A stretch of 64,000 bases of DNA from Metabacillus crassostreae. GTDB lineage: Bacteria > Bacillota > Bacilli > Bacillales > Bacillaceae. Below the pieces are notes generated by a model, which searched no databases, was not told where the DNA came from, and was given only the letters and a program-made list of their open reading frames with translations. Below, piece by piece: positions 16,281 through 25,021 of the stretch. The stretch's first letter is position 1; the number at the start of each line of letters is the position of its first letter. The DNA lies in NCBI RefSeq assembly GCF_016908395.1, contig NZ_JAFBDU010000001.1, forward strand, positions 248,001-312,000. The letters run 5' to 3'. Position numbers and translations under genes: made by a program.

Positions 16281-17765
16281 ATGCAACTATTAACAAAAAT
16301 CACACAAAATCCATGGTTTTTAGGTATGCTCGTTTTACTTTTTACAGTAGTTGTTTTATGGAATATGCCAATTGAGAAGAGGAAATATGGCCTCTCACAA
16401 AGCAATTTAACAACAGACTATACAGGACTTCTTCCTGAAAAGATACAACGTGTTATTCAAACGAAGAATCGTAATGAATTACAAGAAATAGTAAAGGAAG
16501 CTAACACAACAGGTAAGAAAATTTCTATTGCCGGGCTCCAACATTCACAAGGAGGTCATACCTACTACAAAGATGGAATTGTCTTAGATATGAAAACATT
16601 TAATAAAGTGCTATGGGTAGATGCAAAAAAGAAAACAGTCCGCGTGGAAAGTGGAGCAACTTGGGAGGATGTGCAAGAGGCAATCATTCCTTACGGCTTA
16701 GCACTCAAAGTGACTCAATCACAATCCATATTTACAATTGGCGGCTCTTTATCTGTTAATGCCCATGGAAGAGATATTCGCTTTGGATCAATGGCAAGCA
16801 CAGTAAAGGAAATGACACTTTTAACACCTACAGGTGAAATAATAGAACTCAACCGAAATGATCATGAAGAATGGATGAAATATGTTTTGGGAGGATATGG
16901 ATTATTCGGTGTTATTTTAGATGTAACACTAGAACTTACAGATAATAATGTCTATACCATTCAAACAAAGAAACTAAAAACCGATGAATATGAGGGCTAT
17001 GTTAGAAATATTTTAGACAGTGATATGACAGCCATGCATTATGCAAGAATCAGTGTTGCTCCTAAAAGCTTCTTAGATGAAATGTATGTTATAGACTACA
17101 ACGAGACAGGGAAAACAGACAATAAAACGCTGAAGAAAGATCAAGCTATTAGGCTTAGTAAGCTAGCTCTTGATGCGGGAAGGCAAGGTGGATTATTAGA
17201 GGACCTTTTTTGGTCAAGCCAAAAGCATTATATTCAATCACTTGATGGCAAAGAAATTACACGAAATAATGCTATGCGATCAGAATCAACATTTATGGAA
17301 TATACGAAAACAGATTCTGTTGAAGTATTACAAGAGTTTTTTATTCCTGTTGATTCCTTTGAAGAATATATGAGTAGTTTAAAAGAATTACTTCCTTCAA
17401 ACGATAAAAACGAGGACTTCAAAATTCATAATATTACTGTACGATATGTGAAGCAAGACAACAAAACCAGCTTAAATTATGCCCGTGAGGATATGTTCGG
17501 TTTAGTTGTATTAATTCAGCATGGGGTAAAGCAAAAAAACATGGATAGAGCTAAAGAAATCATAAAAAAATGGACAGATTTAACTTCTGAGCACGGTGGA
17601 ACATATTATCTTCCTTATTATCCTTATCAGTCACAGGAACAATTTAATAAGTCATATCCTGAATCAGCAAGCTTCCGAATAGAAAAGAGAAGAAGAGATC
17701 CTAATGAAGTATTTCAAAATCTTTTTTATGAAAATTATCTTACTTCAAGAGGGAATGTAAGATGA
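16281..17765 (+). CDS. Membrane-anchored FAD-binding oxidoreductase (PCMH/GlcD type)
   Basis: 494 residues. An N-terminal hydrophobic anchor (about 12-30) precedes a PCMH-type FAD domain: KISIAGLQHSQGGHTYYKDG, VRVESGATWEDVQEAI, SIFTIGGSLSVNAHGRD and a C-terminal substrate domain with many aromatic residues. Such proteins oxidise hydroxy acids, sugar lactones or related alcohols. The anchor suggests it acts at the membrane, probably facing outward. AGGAGAATAT precedes ATG 16281. Its stop codon overlaps the start of the next gene (ATGA), so the two are translationally coupled. No [Fe-S] subunit of the GlcF type is present. The substrate is unknown. Confidence 0.75.
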   Translation: MQLLTKITQNPWFLGMLVLLFTVVVLWNMPIEKRKYGLSQSNLTTDYTGLLPEKIQRVIQTKNRNELQEIVKEANTTGKKISIAGLQHSQGGHTYYKDGIVLDMKTFNKVLWVDAKKKTVRVESGATWEDVQEAIIPYGLALKVTQSQSIFTIGGSLSVNAHGRDIRFGSMASTVKEMTLLTPTGEIIELNRNDHEEWMKYVLGGYGLFGVILDVTLELTDNNVYTIQTKKLKTDEYEGYVRNILDSDMTAMHYARISVAPKSFLDEMYVIDYNETGKTDNKTLKKDQAIRLSKLALDAGRQGGLLEDLFWSSQKHYIQSLDGKEITRNNAMRSESTFMEYTKTDSVEVLQEFFIPVDSFEEYMSSLKELLPSNDKNEDFKIHNITVRYVKQDNKTSLNYAREDMFGLVVLIQHGVKQKNMDRAKEIIKKWTDLTSEHGGTYYLPYYPYQSQEQFNKSYPESASFRIEKRRRDPNEVFQNLFYENYLTSRGNVR

Positions 17766-18286
17766 ATATATCTGAAAAATATCTACCGCTTTTTGTAACA
17801 GTTGGGCAGGTAGTGATCTTTCCATATTATATTATTTGGTTAAAAGAAGCTTCTTTAACCTTCACCTTATTTGCTTGGTTATTTGCCGTATTTTCCTTTT
17901 CAGCAGCATGGGGTTATAGTGTATTTCAAAAGAAAAAAGATAAAGAAAAAGATCACCTTGACCTTATTTATTTTGGCATGGCCATTGTGTATCTTATTGT
18001 GGGATACTCTAATGAATTTTTAGATGATCTTTCATACTTAGCTCTTTTACTTCAAGTGATAATTGGATATTTACAAGGGTATTTTCGTGCCTGGCATGTA
18101 CACCAAAAATCTTATTCGATTCATGCTGTTCATCATTATTTGCTTGTCGGTGTATCAATGATTGCTCTTTCATTTATAAATATTGTTTCACCAGTCTTTT
18201 TAATAAGTTCTTTTGGATGGTTTTTATGTTTAATTAGTTTTTGGGAGCTTTATGGAAAAATTGCTAGTAAATACTTTAGAAGTTAG
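17762..18286 (+). CDS. Membrane protein coupled to the FAD oxidoreductase
   Basis: 174 residues with about five membrane segments (about 8-28, 31-52, 70-85, 90-107, 120-165) and a charged cytoplasmic loop KKKDKEKDH near residue 60. I do not recognise the family. Its ATG overlaps the stop of the preceding FAD oxidoreductase by four bases, so both proteins are almost certainly made together; it may serve as its membrane partner or electron acceptor site. No heme-binding His pattern can be claimed, although H-x-H-Q and AVHHY occur in the second half. Confidence 0.65.
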   Translation: MNISEKYLPLFVTVGQVVIFPYYIIWLKEASLTFTLFAWLFAVFSFSAAWGYSVFQKKKDKEKDHLDLIYFGMAIVYLIVGYSNEFLDDLSYLALLLQVIIGYLQGYFRAWHVHQKSYSIHAVHHYLLVGVSMIALSFINIVSPVFLISSFGWFLCLISFWELYGKIASKYFRS

Positions 18287-18367
18287 TTTTATTAAACAAT
18301 CAAAGGTTTTATTCTATATTAGTAGATTATTATTACACTAATTTTCAAGAATAGTAGGTGAAGTGGC

Positions 18368-18844
18368 ATGATCTTAGTTAGCTCATGTTTAGCAGGCTTT
18401 GAAGTTCGATATAATGGTTCACATAGTTTAAATAAGACGGTTAGACAATTATTTACTGAAAACAAAGCCATACCAATTTGTCCTGAATTATTAGGTGGTT
18501 TTACAACACCAAGACAGCCTGCTGAAATACTGGGTGGAAATGGCTTTGATGTGCTAGATGGAAAAGCTAAAGTGATGGAAAAGTCAGGTAGTGATGTTAC
18601 TGATCTTTATATAAAAGGAGCATATTTGACTTTAGAAAAAGCACTAGAAGTTAATGCAACGGTAGTTATTCTTAAAGAGTATAGTCCATCCTGTGGAAGT
18701 TCGACGATTTACAATGGTGAATTTGAAAATGTAAAAATTGCAGGAAATGGTGTAACAACGGCATTATTAATGAGAAATGGAATTGAAGTCGTGAGTGAAG
18801 AAAGCATAAATAGTAGTTTAAAAGGTATTTTAGAACATGATTAA
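18368..18844 (+). CDS. DUF523 protein
   Basis: 158 residues starting ILVSSCLAGFEVRYNGSHS, then PICPELLGGFTTPRQPAEI, and ILKEYSPSCGSSTIYNG. These Cys-containing motifs are the hallmark of DUF523 (YbbK-like), a conserved cytoplasmic family of unknown function, sometimes fused to DUF1722. The three conserved cysteines suggest metal or cluster binding; this is inference. AGGTGAAGTGG lies before ATG 18368. No operon partner is close. Confidence 0.85.
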   Translation: MILVSSCLAGFEVRYNGSHSLNKTVRQLFTENKAIPICPELLGGFTTPRQPAEILGGNGFDVLDGKAKVMEKSGSDVTDLYIKGAYLTLEKALEVNATVVILKEYSPSCGSSTIYNGEFENVKIAGNGVTTALLMRNGIEVVSEESINSSLKGILEHD

Positions 18845-19131
18845 AATAATTGAGTGGAACTAGGAGTGAAAAATACTTCAATTGGAATGGAACGTCAATA
18901 ATTTAGGCAACTAAATAGAGTTTGGCGTAGCAAAGACTATCATAAAATTGATGAATAAAGTAAGACATGAGGAAAAGTGAGTAAATGGCCTCCGATTATA
19001 AGGAACATGATCATTAAATTTAAGATTTTAGTATAGTTGTCATTGTAACAAGGTTAAATGATCCTTCTCATAGGTTTTATTAACATGTTTATCCAATATA
19101 TTAGAAAGTATTAAGAAGTGAGTGAGCTTTT

Positions 19132-19635
19132 ATGAAAAATGAAATAATTATTAGCCAAATGAGTCCTCAAGATTGGAATGATGTAAGGGAAATTTATATA
19201 GAAGGAATTGCTACTAAAAATGCGACATTTCAAAAAGATGCTCCGTCATGGGAACAGTGGGATTTAGGACATATTGCCGGTTGCAGAATTGTTGCTAAAG
19301 AAGTTAATGAAGTGGTGGGGTGGGCTGCTTTAAGTCCAGTATCATCAAGGCTAGTGTATTCCGGAGTTGCGGAGGTAAGTCTTTATGTTAATCAAAGGTG
19401 CAAAGGAAAGGGTATTGGAAGCTTCCTTTTGAAGTCATTAATTGAACAAAGTGAAGGTAGTGGATTTTGGATGCTACAATCGAGTATTTTCCCAGAAAAC
19501 TACTCTAGTATATACATACATAAGAAAAACGGTTTTCGAGAAGTAGGAAAGCGAGAGAAAATTGCTAAGTTGGATGAAAAATGGAGAGATGTAATTTTAT
19601 TAGAAAGAAGAAGTAACAAAGTCGGTATTGATTAA
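19132..19635 (+). CDS. GNAT acetyltransferase, phosphinothricin-acetyltransferase-like
   Basis: 167 residues with the Pat/Bar-like order: IYIEGIATKNATFQKDAPSW, VVGWAALSPVSSR, then EVSLYVNQRCKGKGIGSFLL (acetyl-CoA loop) and SIFPENYSSIYIHKKNGFREVG. Members N-acetylate phosphinothricin, methionine sulfoximine or other small amines; many in Bacillus have no proven substrate. Start ATG 19132 follows GAAGTGAGTGAG. The next gene, a hydrolase, begins 62 bases after the stop and may be cotranscribed. Confidence 0.85.
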   Translation: MKNEIIISQMSPQDWNDVREIYIEGIATKNATFQKDAPSWEQWDLGHIAGCRIVAKEVNEVVGWAALSPVSSRLVYSGVAEVSLYVNQRCKGKGIGSFLLKSLIEQSEGSGFWMLQSSIFPENYSSIYIHKKNGFREVGKREKIAKLDEKWRDVILLERRSNKVGID

Positions 19636-19697
19636 AGAGAGAACAGAGTTGTAAAATTAACTTTCTACCAGAAGACTTACTTAGAATGGAGGCAGAT

Positions 19698-20300
19698 ATG
19701 ATAACAATACGTAGTGAAAACGCTACAACAGCAATTATTATTGTTCATGAAATTTATGGCATAAATGATCATATCAGATATATTTGTAACATGCTCTCAA
19801 AGCAAAATGTTGATATCATATGTCCTAATTTATTGGACACAGAGGGTTACTTTGATTATAAACAAGAGCATTTAGCGTATACATATTTTAAAGAATACAT
19901 AGGGTTTGAACAATCAGTTAAACAAATTCAGCAGTTAGTATTTTTAAATAGGTATCATTACGAGAAAATATTTATCATTGGATTTAGTGTTGGAGCAACA
20001 GTCGCATGGATGTGTAGTGAACTAAAACAAATCGATGGTGTTGTAGGATATTACGGATCAAGAATTAGAGATTACCTTCATATCCTGCCAAATTGTCCGG
20101 TTTTGTTATTTTTTCCAAAAGAAGAAAGATCTTTCACTGTGAAGAATTTGTTAACAAAATTACAAGGGAAGAAAATAACAACACATGAACTAAGTGGTAA
20201 ACATGGATTTAGTGACCCTTTTAGTAGTCAGTATAATAATGATTCCGCAGATAAAGCATATTGTGAAACACTTAACTTCTTAATGAAATATAGTTTATGA
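19698..20300 (+). CDS. Dienelactone hydrolase-like alpha/beta hydrolase
   Basis: 200 residues. IIIVHEIYGINDHIRYICN has the E-x-x-G oxyanion pattern of dienelactone hydrolases, the nucleophile elbow is IIGFSVGATVAW (Ser in place of the Cys of classic DLH), and the His is in SGKHGFSDPF. It would cleave an ester or lactone. ATGGAGG at 19686 acts as the ribosome binding site for ATG 19698, so the upstream in-frame ATG 19686 is rejected. The Ser nucleophile makes it closer to DLH-like carboxylesterases than to true dienelactone hydrolases. Confidence 0.75.
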   Translation: MITIRSENATTAIIIVHEIYGINDHIRYICNMLSKQNVDIICPNLLDTEGYFDYKQEHLAYTYFKEYIGFEQSVKQIQQLVFLNRYHYEKIFIIGFSVGATVAWMCSELKQIDGVVGYYGSRIRDYLHILPNCPVLLFFPKEERSFTVKNLLTKLQGKKITTHELSGKHGFSDPFSSQYNNDSADKAYCETLNFLMKYSL

Positions 20301-20397
20301 GAGTGAAAATATTACGAGTTGATTACTTGTATTTATTTATTAATAATAGGATAATAGACCTAATATCTTATAAGTATTTTTAAACCTAATTGAGTTG

Positions 20398-20490
20398 TAA
20401 AAGGCAAGCTCATTGAAAGGTGAGTACGCAAAGCTGAAGGGGCTAAGTTCTTAAATAGAATAAGCTAGCCAGTTACCGATTTAGATGAAA
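20398..20490 (+). ncRNA. c-di-GMP-I riboswitch (GEMM class)
   Basis: The conserved landmarks occur in order: GGCAAGCTCA, GNRA-type GAAA tetraloop, TGAGTACGCAAAGC, GGGGCTAA, then the second stem closing at GCTAGCC and the tail AGTTACCGA. CTCA pairs with TGAG and GGCTA pairs with TAGCC. This is the class I cyclic di-GMP aptamer pattern. It ends about 43 bases before a diguanylate cyclase start codon, so the enzyme is likely controlled by its own product. No terminator is obvious between aptamer and gene; control of translation initiation is more likely. Confidence 0.88.
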
Positions 20491-20533
20491 ACTAGTCAAT
20501 ATGAATAGTTTTTCACATTAGGAGATGAAAGAA

Positions 20534-21562
20534 ATGGTAAATCATTTAAACAAATTCGAAGAAATGAAACGGAAATTATACTTATTGATTTTGCCAATTA
20601 TCATTTCTGCATTAATAATTAGTATATTCTTCAATGCTGATAACCAAGGATTTAATCATTTTGTTATACCGTTACTTGCTGGTGTATATAGTATTTCATG
20701 GGTTCTAATTTATAAGAAAAAATTGTTTTTTTATGTTGAATATCTAAATGTGATTTTAATAAGTGTGTTACATCTGCTTAAGGTTTTCGATATCGTCTAC
20801 TACGAAATGGTGGTTGGTAAAAGTATTACTACTGGAAATGCAACTTTTTGGACACCACTTGTTTTTGCCTTTATTTTTGTTACGCTAAAAGGCAGGAGTA
20901 GTGTAATCTATTCTTTTACTCTTTGGTGCTTGACTATAGCAATAGGTTTGTTTTACTGGGATGAAATTCCTTACTATGCTAGTGAATCACTTGTTCATTA
21001 TTTTCTATCAAATTTCGTTTATTTTATATTTCTATTTTTTTCACGCCATATAATTAGCGCTTACACAAAATCTGAAATGCTTGAAAAAATAGCTTATGAG
21101 GATTCTCTTACATCTATTGCGAATAGAAGGATGGTTTACCTTTGGTTAGAAAGAGCATTGAAAAAGGAACAACCGTTTTCTGTTATATTTTTTGATTTAG
21201 ATCATTTTAAAAGAATAAATGATGAGCACGGACACATTATAGGCGATAAAGCTTTAGTTGAGGTAGCTTTACTTGTAAAAAGTATGCTTAAAGAAAGTGA
21301 TTATTTTGGACGCTGGGGTGGAGAAGAGTTTATTATTTTGTCATTTAATAGAGAAAAACAAAAAATGATTGAGCTTGCTGAACTGTTAAGAAAGGCAATT
21401 GAAGCTCATGATTTCCCTGAAGTAGATCGAGTCACATCTAGTTTCGGTGTTGCTGTAGTCCAAAGTTCAGATACAGCTGAAACAATTGTAAATAGAGCAG
21501 ATGATGCTTTGTATATAGCAAAGAATAATGGCCGAAATCAGGTTCAATACAAGGAAGTTTAA
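20534..21562 (+). CDS. Diguanylate cyclase (membrane GGDEF protein)
   Basis: 342 residues: about six membrane segments in the first 175 residues, then a full GGDEF domain (EDSLTSIANRRMVYLWLERA, FFDLDHFKRINDEHGHIIGD, active site GRWGGEEF). It makes cyclic di-GMP from two GTP. The product-inhibition site RxxD five residues before GGEEF reads KESD, so feedback at the protein level may be weak or lost. ATG 20534 is chosen: AGGAG at 20520-20524 is nine bases before it, while ATG 20525 touches that site. A c-di-GMP riboswitch precedes it. Confidence 0.9.
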   Translation: MVNHLNKFEEMKRKLYLLILPIIISALIISIFFNADNQGFNHFVIPLLAGVYSISWVLIYKKKLFFYVEYLNVILISVLHLLKVFDIVYYEMVVGKSITTGNATFWTPLVFAFIFVTLKGRSSVIYSFTLWCLTIAIGLFYWDEIPYYASESLVHYFLSNFVYFIFLFFSRHIISAYTKSEMLEKIAYEDSLTSIANRRMVYLWLERALKKEQPFSVIFFDLDHFKRINDEHGHIIGDKALVEVALLVKSMLKESDYFGRWGGEEFIILSFNREKQKMIELAELLRKAIEAHDFPEVDRVTSSFGVAVVQSSDTAETIVNRADDALYIAKNNGRNQVQYKEV

Positions 21563-21589
21563 TTAGAGATTTACATGTTTATAGTCTTT

Positions 21590-21626
21590 TAGAGCCTTGG
21601 TGAAAACGACCAAGACTCTTTTTATA
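21590..21626. terminator. Bidirectional-type terminator
   Basis: GAGCCTTGGT..ACCAAGACTC hairpin followed by TTTTTA after the diguanylate cyclase gene. Confidence 0.8.
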
Positions 21627-21695
21627 AGGTTTTGTAGCTAAAGGAACACAAAGCTTGTTATCAATATCAGGAAGTTTGAGTTTAAAAGAAATGTT

Positions 21696-22472
21696 TTAAT
21701 TCTTCATTCCAATAACACGAATTCTTTTATAATCAGCTAACCACTTATCCTCTTTAAATAGGTGGTTATTTAAGTTATATTCCACTTTTGAGATAATCAA
21801 ATCTTTCATATCAGAAGGAATACCCGTAAACATATCACTAGCAAACATATGAATCCAATTTTTTATTCCATTTTCATCTTCTAGAGGTGTTGGTCTATCA
21901 AAGTGATGTGAAAAGATAACTCTAAACCCTACATCCTCCATTAAAGAGGTGTATTCACCAATACTTGGGAAATACCAAGGAAAACGCTCCATATTAAATT
22001 CGTAACCTTGTTCCTTCATTGATTTAATAATGGCATCTGATATTAAGTTAATATTCCCTTTACCCCCGAATTCTGCAATAAATCTACCGTTTTGTTTTAA
22101 ACTATTAAAAATACATTCTAGCGCAATTTTAGGTGTTTTTATCCAATGAAGTGTTGCATTTGAAAAAACGGCGTCAAACTTTTCATAATAGGTTAATTCT
22201 GTTGCATCGCAAACACTAAACTCTATCTCTGGATATTTTAATTTGGCTTGCTTAATCATATTTTCCGATTTATCAACACCAATTACTTTTACTCGTTTGT
22301 CAGATAAGACCTTAGCTAGATCTCCTGTGCCACAGCCTAAATCAAGAATTCTTTCACCTTCTTTTGGATCTAATAAATCAACTAAATCATTGCCGAGCTT
22401 AGAAACAAATGAATGTTTGCTATCATATAAACGTGCATTCCATGAATCGTTAGAAAGCTGGATTTTTGTCAT
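21696..22472 (-). CDS. Class I SAM-dependent methyltransferase
   Basis: 258 residues. Motif I ERILDLGCGTGDLAKVL, acidic VIGVDKSENMI, and CDATELTYYEKFDAVFSNATLHWI give the Rossmann-fold methyltransferase layout; the DAVFSNATLHW segment and length are like trans-aconitate methyltransferase (Tam)-type enzymes. It transfers a methyl group from S-adenosylmethionine to an unknown small molecule. AAAGGAGAG precedes ATG 22472. Divergent from the LysR regulator gene 130 bases away, which may control it. Confidence 0.85.
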   Translation of the reverse strand: MTKIQLSNDSWNARLYDSKHSFVSKLGNDLVDLLDPKEGERILDLGCGTGDLAKVLSDKRVKVIGVDKSENMIKQAKLKYPEIEFSVCDATELTYYEKFDAVFSNATLHWIKTPKIALECIFNSLKQNGRFIAEFGGKGNINLISDAIIKSMKEQGYEFNMERFPWYFPSIGEYTSLMEDVGFRVIFSHHFDRPTPLEDENGIKNWIHMFASDMFTGIPSDMKDLIISKVEYNLNNHLFKEDKWLADYKRIRVIGMKN

Positions 22473-22601
22473 ATTGATTTTCTCTCCTTTGAAGAATAAC
22501 TGTATATATTTGTTAAATTTAGTATAATTGATGTTATATATAATAGGAATTAACGAAATTAATTAAAATCAATAACGATCTGTTATTAGAAAGTGGTATA
22601 T

Positions 22602-23477
22602 ATGGAGTTGAAATGGTTAAAAACCTTTATTATTGCGGCCAAATATGAAAATTTTCGTAAAACATCTGAAGAATTATATTTATCTCAGCCAGCTATAACG
22701 AAGCATATAAAGAAACTTGAGGATTATTTAGATATTCAGCTGTTTGAAAGAATTGGCAAGAAAATTACACTTACTTCTGCAGGATATCATTTTCTTCCGC
22801 ACGCTAGAGAAATTGTATCGAAATATGAACAAGGTTTAAGAGATTTCGATTTATGGAAACAAGGATATAAAAGAAAATTAGTGATTGCAACATCCCCACA
22901 AATAGCAGCATCTGTACTTCCTGGCATTTTAAGAAGATTTATGGAAATTCACCCGGATATAGAAGTGTTATTAAATATTTTGAATTCCTATGAAATAGGT
23001 GTAGAAGTTGATGAAGGTAGAGCAAATCTAGGATTAACGAAAATACAACCAATTCAAGCTAATTTGAATTGTGAAGAAATACATAAAGAGCCTGTTATGT
23101 TAGTGGGACCATGGAACTTGGAAAGTTTTAAGGGAATTAATGAGCAACAATTGTTTGAGAAATACATAGTTATTACACATAACCACCCTGAGTATTGGGA
23201 TCAACTTGTTCATGATCTTAAAAGAAATTTTCCTCATATTAAAACAATGAAGGTAAATCAAATAGAAATTACAAAACGATTGATTGAGGAGGGACTTGGG
23301 GTATCTTACTTACCTTTAACAATGGTAAAAGAGGAGATTAAGTCACAAAGGTTAATAGAAATTAACTCAGAAAAAATTTTTCTTCCAACATCATCAACTT
23401 TTGTGTTAACGAAAGTGAAAACGAGTGAGGTATGTTCATTTGTAAAATATTTTAAGCGTGAAATGGAGAAGTGTTAG
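22602..23477 (+). CDS. LysR-family transcriptional regulator
   Basis: 291 residues. N-terminal winged helix MELKWLKTFIIAAKYENFRK, SQPAITKHIKKLEDYLDIQL FER pattern, then a periplasmic-binding-protein-like effector domain. LysR proteins typically regulate a divergent gene, here the methyltransferase at 21696-22472. The start is ATG 22602, after AAAGTGG; GTG 22593 is upstream of the usual family start. A terminator follows about 145 bases later, next to the efflux gene end. Confidence 0.9.
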   Translation: MELKWLKTFIIAAKYENFRKTSEELYLSQPAITKHIKKLEDYLDIQLFERIGKKITLTSAGYHFLPHAREIVSKYEQGLRDFDLWKQGYKRKLVIATSPQIAASVLPGILRRFMEIHPDIEVLLNILNSYEIGVEVDEGRANLGLTKIQPIQANLNCEEIHKEPVMLVGPWNLESFKGINEQQLFEKYIVITHNHPEYWDQLVHDLKRNFPHIKTMKVNQIEITKRLIEEGLGVSYLPLTMVKEEIKSQRLIEINSEKIFLPTSSTFVLTKVKTSEVCSFVKYFKREMEKC

Positions 23478-23621
23478 GAATGAGATGTAGATTTTAAAAG
23501 TGTATCATTTCATTTTACTTATAAAAATGGGAATTATGGTATTCAGCTTTATAGGAAACCTTAAATTAACAAGAAAACTAAATAATAAATTTCTCTTTAA
23601 GATTCGAAGACATAGTAAAAA

Positions 23622-23657
23622 CTGAGGCTAATAACTAGGATGACCTCAGTTTGTATT
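23622..23657. terminator. Bidirectional-type terminator
   Basis: AAACTGAGG..CCTCAGTTT hairpin between the convergent LysR and efflux transporter genes. Confidence 0.8.
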
Positions 23658-23659
23658 CA

Positions 23660-24661
23660 TTACCCCTTGATAGAAGCCTCGCGATTTAACTTCTTTCTGA
23701 GTATCTTCATGTCTGATTGTTGATGGTTTTTGTGAGTGAAATAGCTATGTAGTAGCATTCCAATTATGATTAATAATAGTCCGAAAAAAGTCCAGCCTTT
23801 TGGTAATGGAGAAGATAATAATAATGTCTCACCGATAATGACGAAAATTACTTGAGTTGACTGGGTTGCTTCTACTGCTGCTAAATTCCCTTGATGATTT
23901 TTCGAACGATCTGTTGCTATGAAAAAGAGCGTTGTTGCAATAACACCTGAACAAATTGCGACAATAAAGGACTGTATTATTTGGTCATTAGAAGGAAGTC
24001 CAACACTAAAGATCCCAACCCCACTTAAAATGAACCAAAATGGAAGGCTAACTAATGTCATTCCAAATACTCTTTGAAAAGTATCTAATCTTCCTCCACA
24101 TACCTCCATCATTTTTCTGTTTCCTAAAGGATAAGCAATAGCAGCAACTATCACAGGTAGTACTCCCATAACTAGTTCATTTATTGATAATTGACTAGCT
24201 TTTTGAAGCTGAATAAGACCTACACCAATTAAGATAACTAGTGATATAAAAAAGGATTTCAGTTGTAATGTATTTCTTACGTTTATTGTACCTTCTTTTG
24301 TTTGTATCGTATGAAAAAACAAAGGCCCTAACAATGTACCTGCAACAATCGTTAGCTGCCATGATCCTGCAACAAGCCAACCAGGACCATATGAAGCTGC
24401 AAATGTTAACGGAGCATAAAATAAAACAAAGCCAACAAAGCTCCAGCATAACCATTGTAGTGGGTGTGTTTTTATTTCAAGCAATAGTTGTCTTATATTC
24501 TTTCTTGCAAGTACAATGAGAAATAGAAAAGGAATCATAAACATAAAACGCAAAGAAGAACTCCATATCCAACTGCCACCTGCGAGTTCCATTGAACGAT
24601 TTAAAATAAACGTTACAGCAAAAAACATGGAAGCGAAAATTCCTATTAGTATTTCTCTCAT
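23660..24661 (-). CDS. EamA/EmrE-type efflux transporter
   Basis: 333 residues with about ten membrane helices in two halves: IFASMFFAVTFILNRSMELAG, SWIWSSSLRFMFMIPF in the first, and ATTLFFIATDRSKNHQGNLAAVEATQST in the second. This matches the multidrug resistance efflux transporter group of the drug/metabolite transporter superfamily. The substrate is unknown. ATG 24661 is chosen over the adjacent TTG. The XRE-cupin regulator gene is divergent, and a MITE (24785-24945) has landed in the shared control region. Confidence 0.8.
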   Translation of the reverse strand: MREILIGIFASMFFAVTFILNRSMELAGGSWIWSSSLRFMFMIPFLFLIVLARKNIRQLLLEIKTHPLQWLCWSFVGFVLFYAPLTFAASYGPGWLVAGSWQLTIVAGTLLGPLFFHTIQTKEGTINVRNTLQLKSFFISLVILIGVGLIQLQKASQLSINELVMGVLPVIVAAIAYPLGNRKMMEVCGGRLDTFQRVFGMTLVSLPFWFILSGVGIFSVGLPSNDQIIQSFIVAICSGVIATTLFFIATDRSKNHQGNLAAVEATQSTQVIFVIIGETLLLSSPLPKGWTFFGLLLIIIGMLLHSYFTHKNHQQSDMKILRKKLNREASIKG

Positions 24662-24784
24662 CAAACACCCAACCTTTATACTTATATTTTAGTATATTAT
24701 AATATACTTATAATTAATTATATTATACTTAATATTATGCAAATGTGATAATAATACTTTTAATTCTTTTATATATCTAGTAAA

Positions 24785-24945
24785 GGACTTTTCTAAAAGA
24801 GTGTTGCTATTTACCATCTTTATCTGTTGGAACAAGTGTGATATTGCATAAAAGGTGCAATTTGTAGAAGAAAAGATATCACTAAACTTACTACTTTGCT
24901 GATTTCTTCGGGGATTTAAAAACAACAAAGTTTGCGAAAACAGCC
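24785..24945 (-). mobile_element. MITE copy E, in reverse orientation
   Basis: 161 bp reading GGACTTTTCTAAAAG at the left and CGAAAACAGCC at the right, the complement of the GGCTGTTTTCG end of the other copies. Internal AGAAGAAAAGAT and AACAACAAAGTTTGCG are shared. No 8-bp target duplication is visible (CTAGTAAA versus AAGAGTAA), so this is the oldest or most altered copy. It lies between two divergent genes. Confidence 0.75.
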
Positions 24946-25021
24946 AAGAGTAATGACCATTCCAATGTTCGATTTGTGTTCTCTGAAGTAACAATTTATG
25001 TATAAAAAGGAGTTGATGCTC

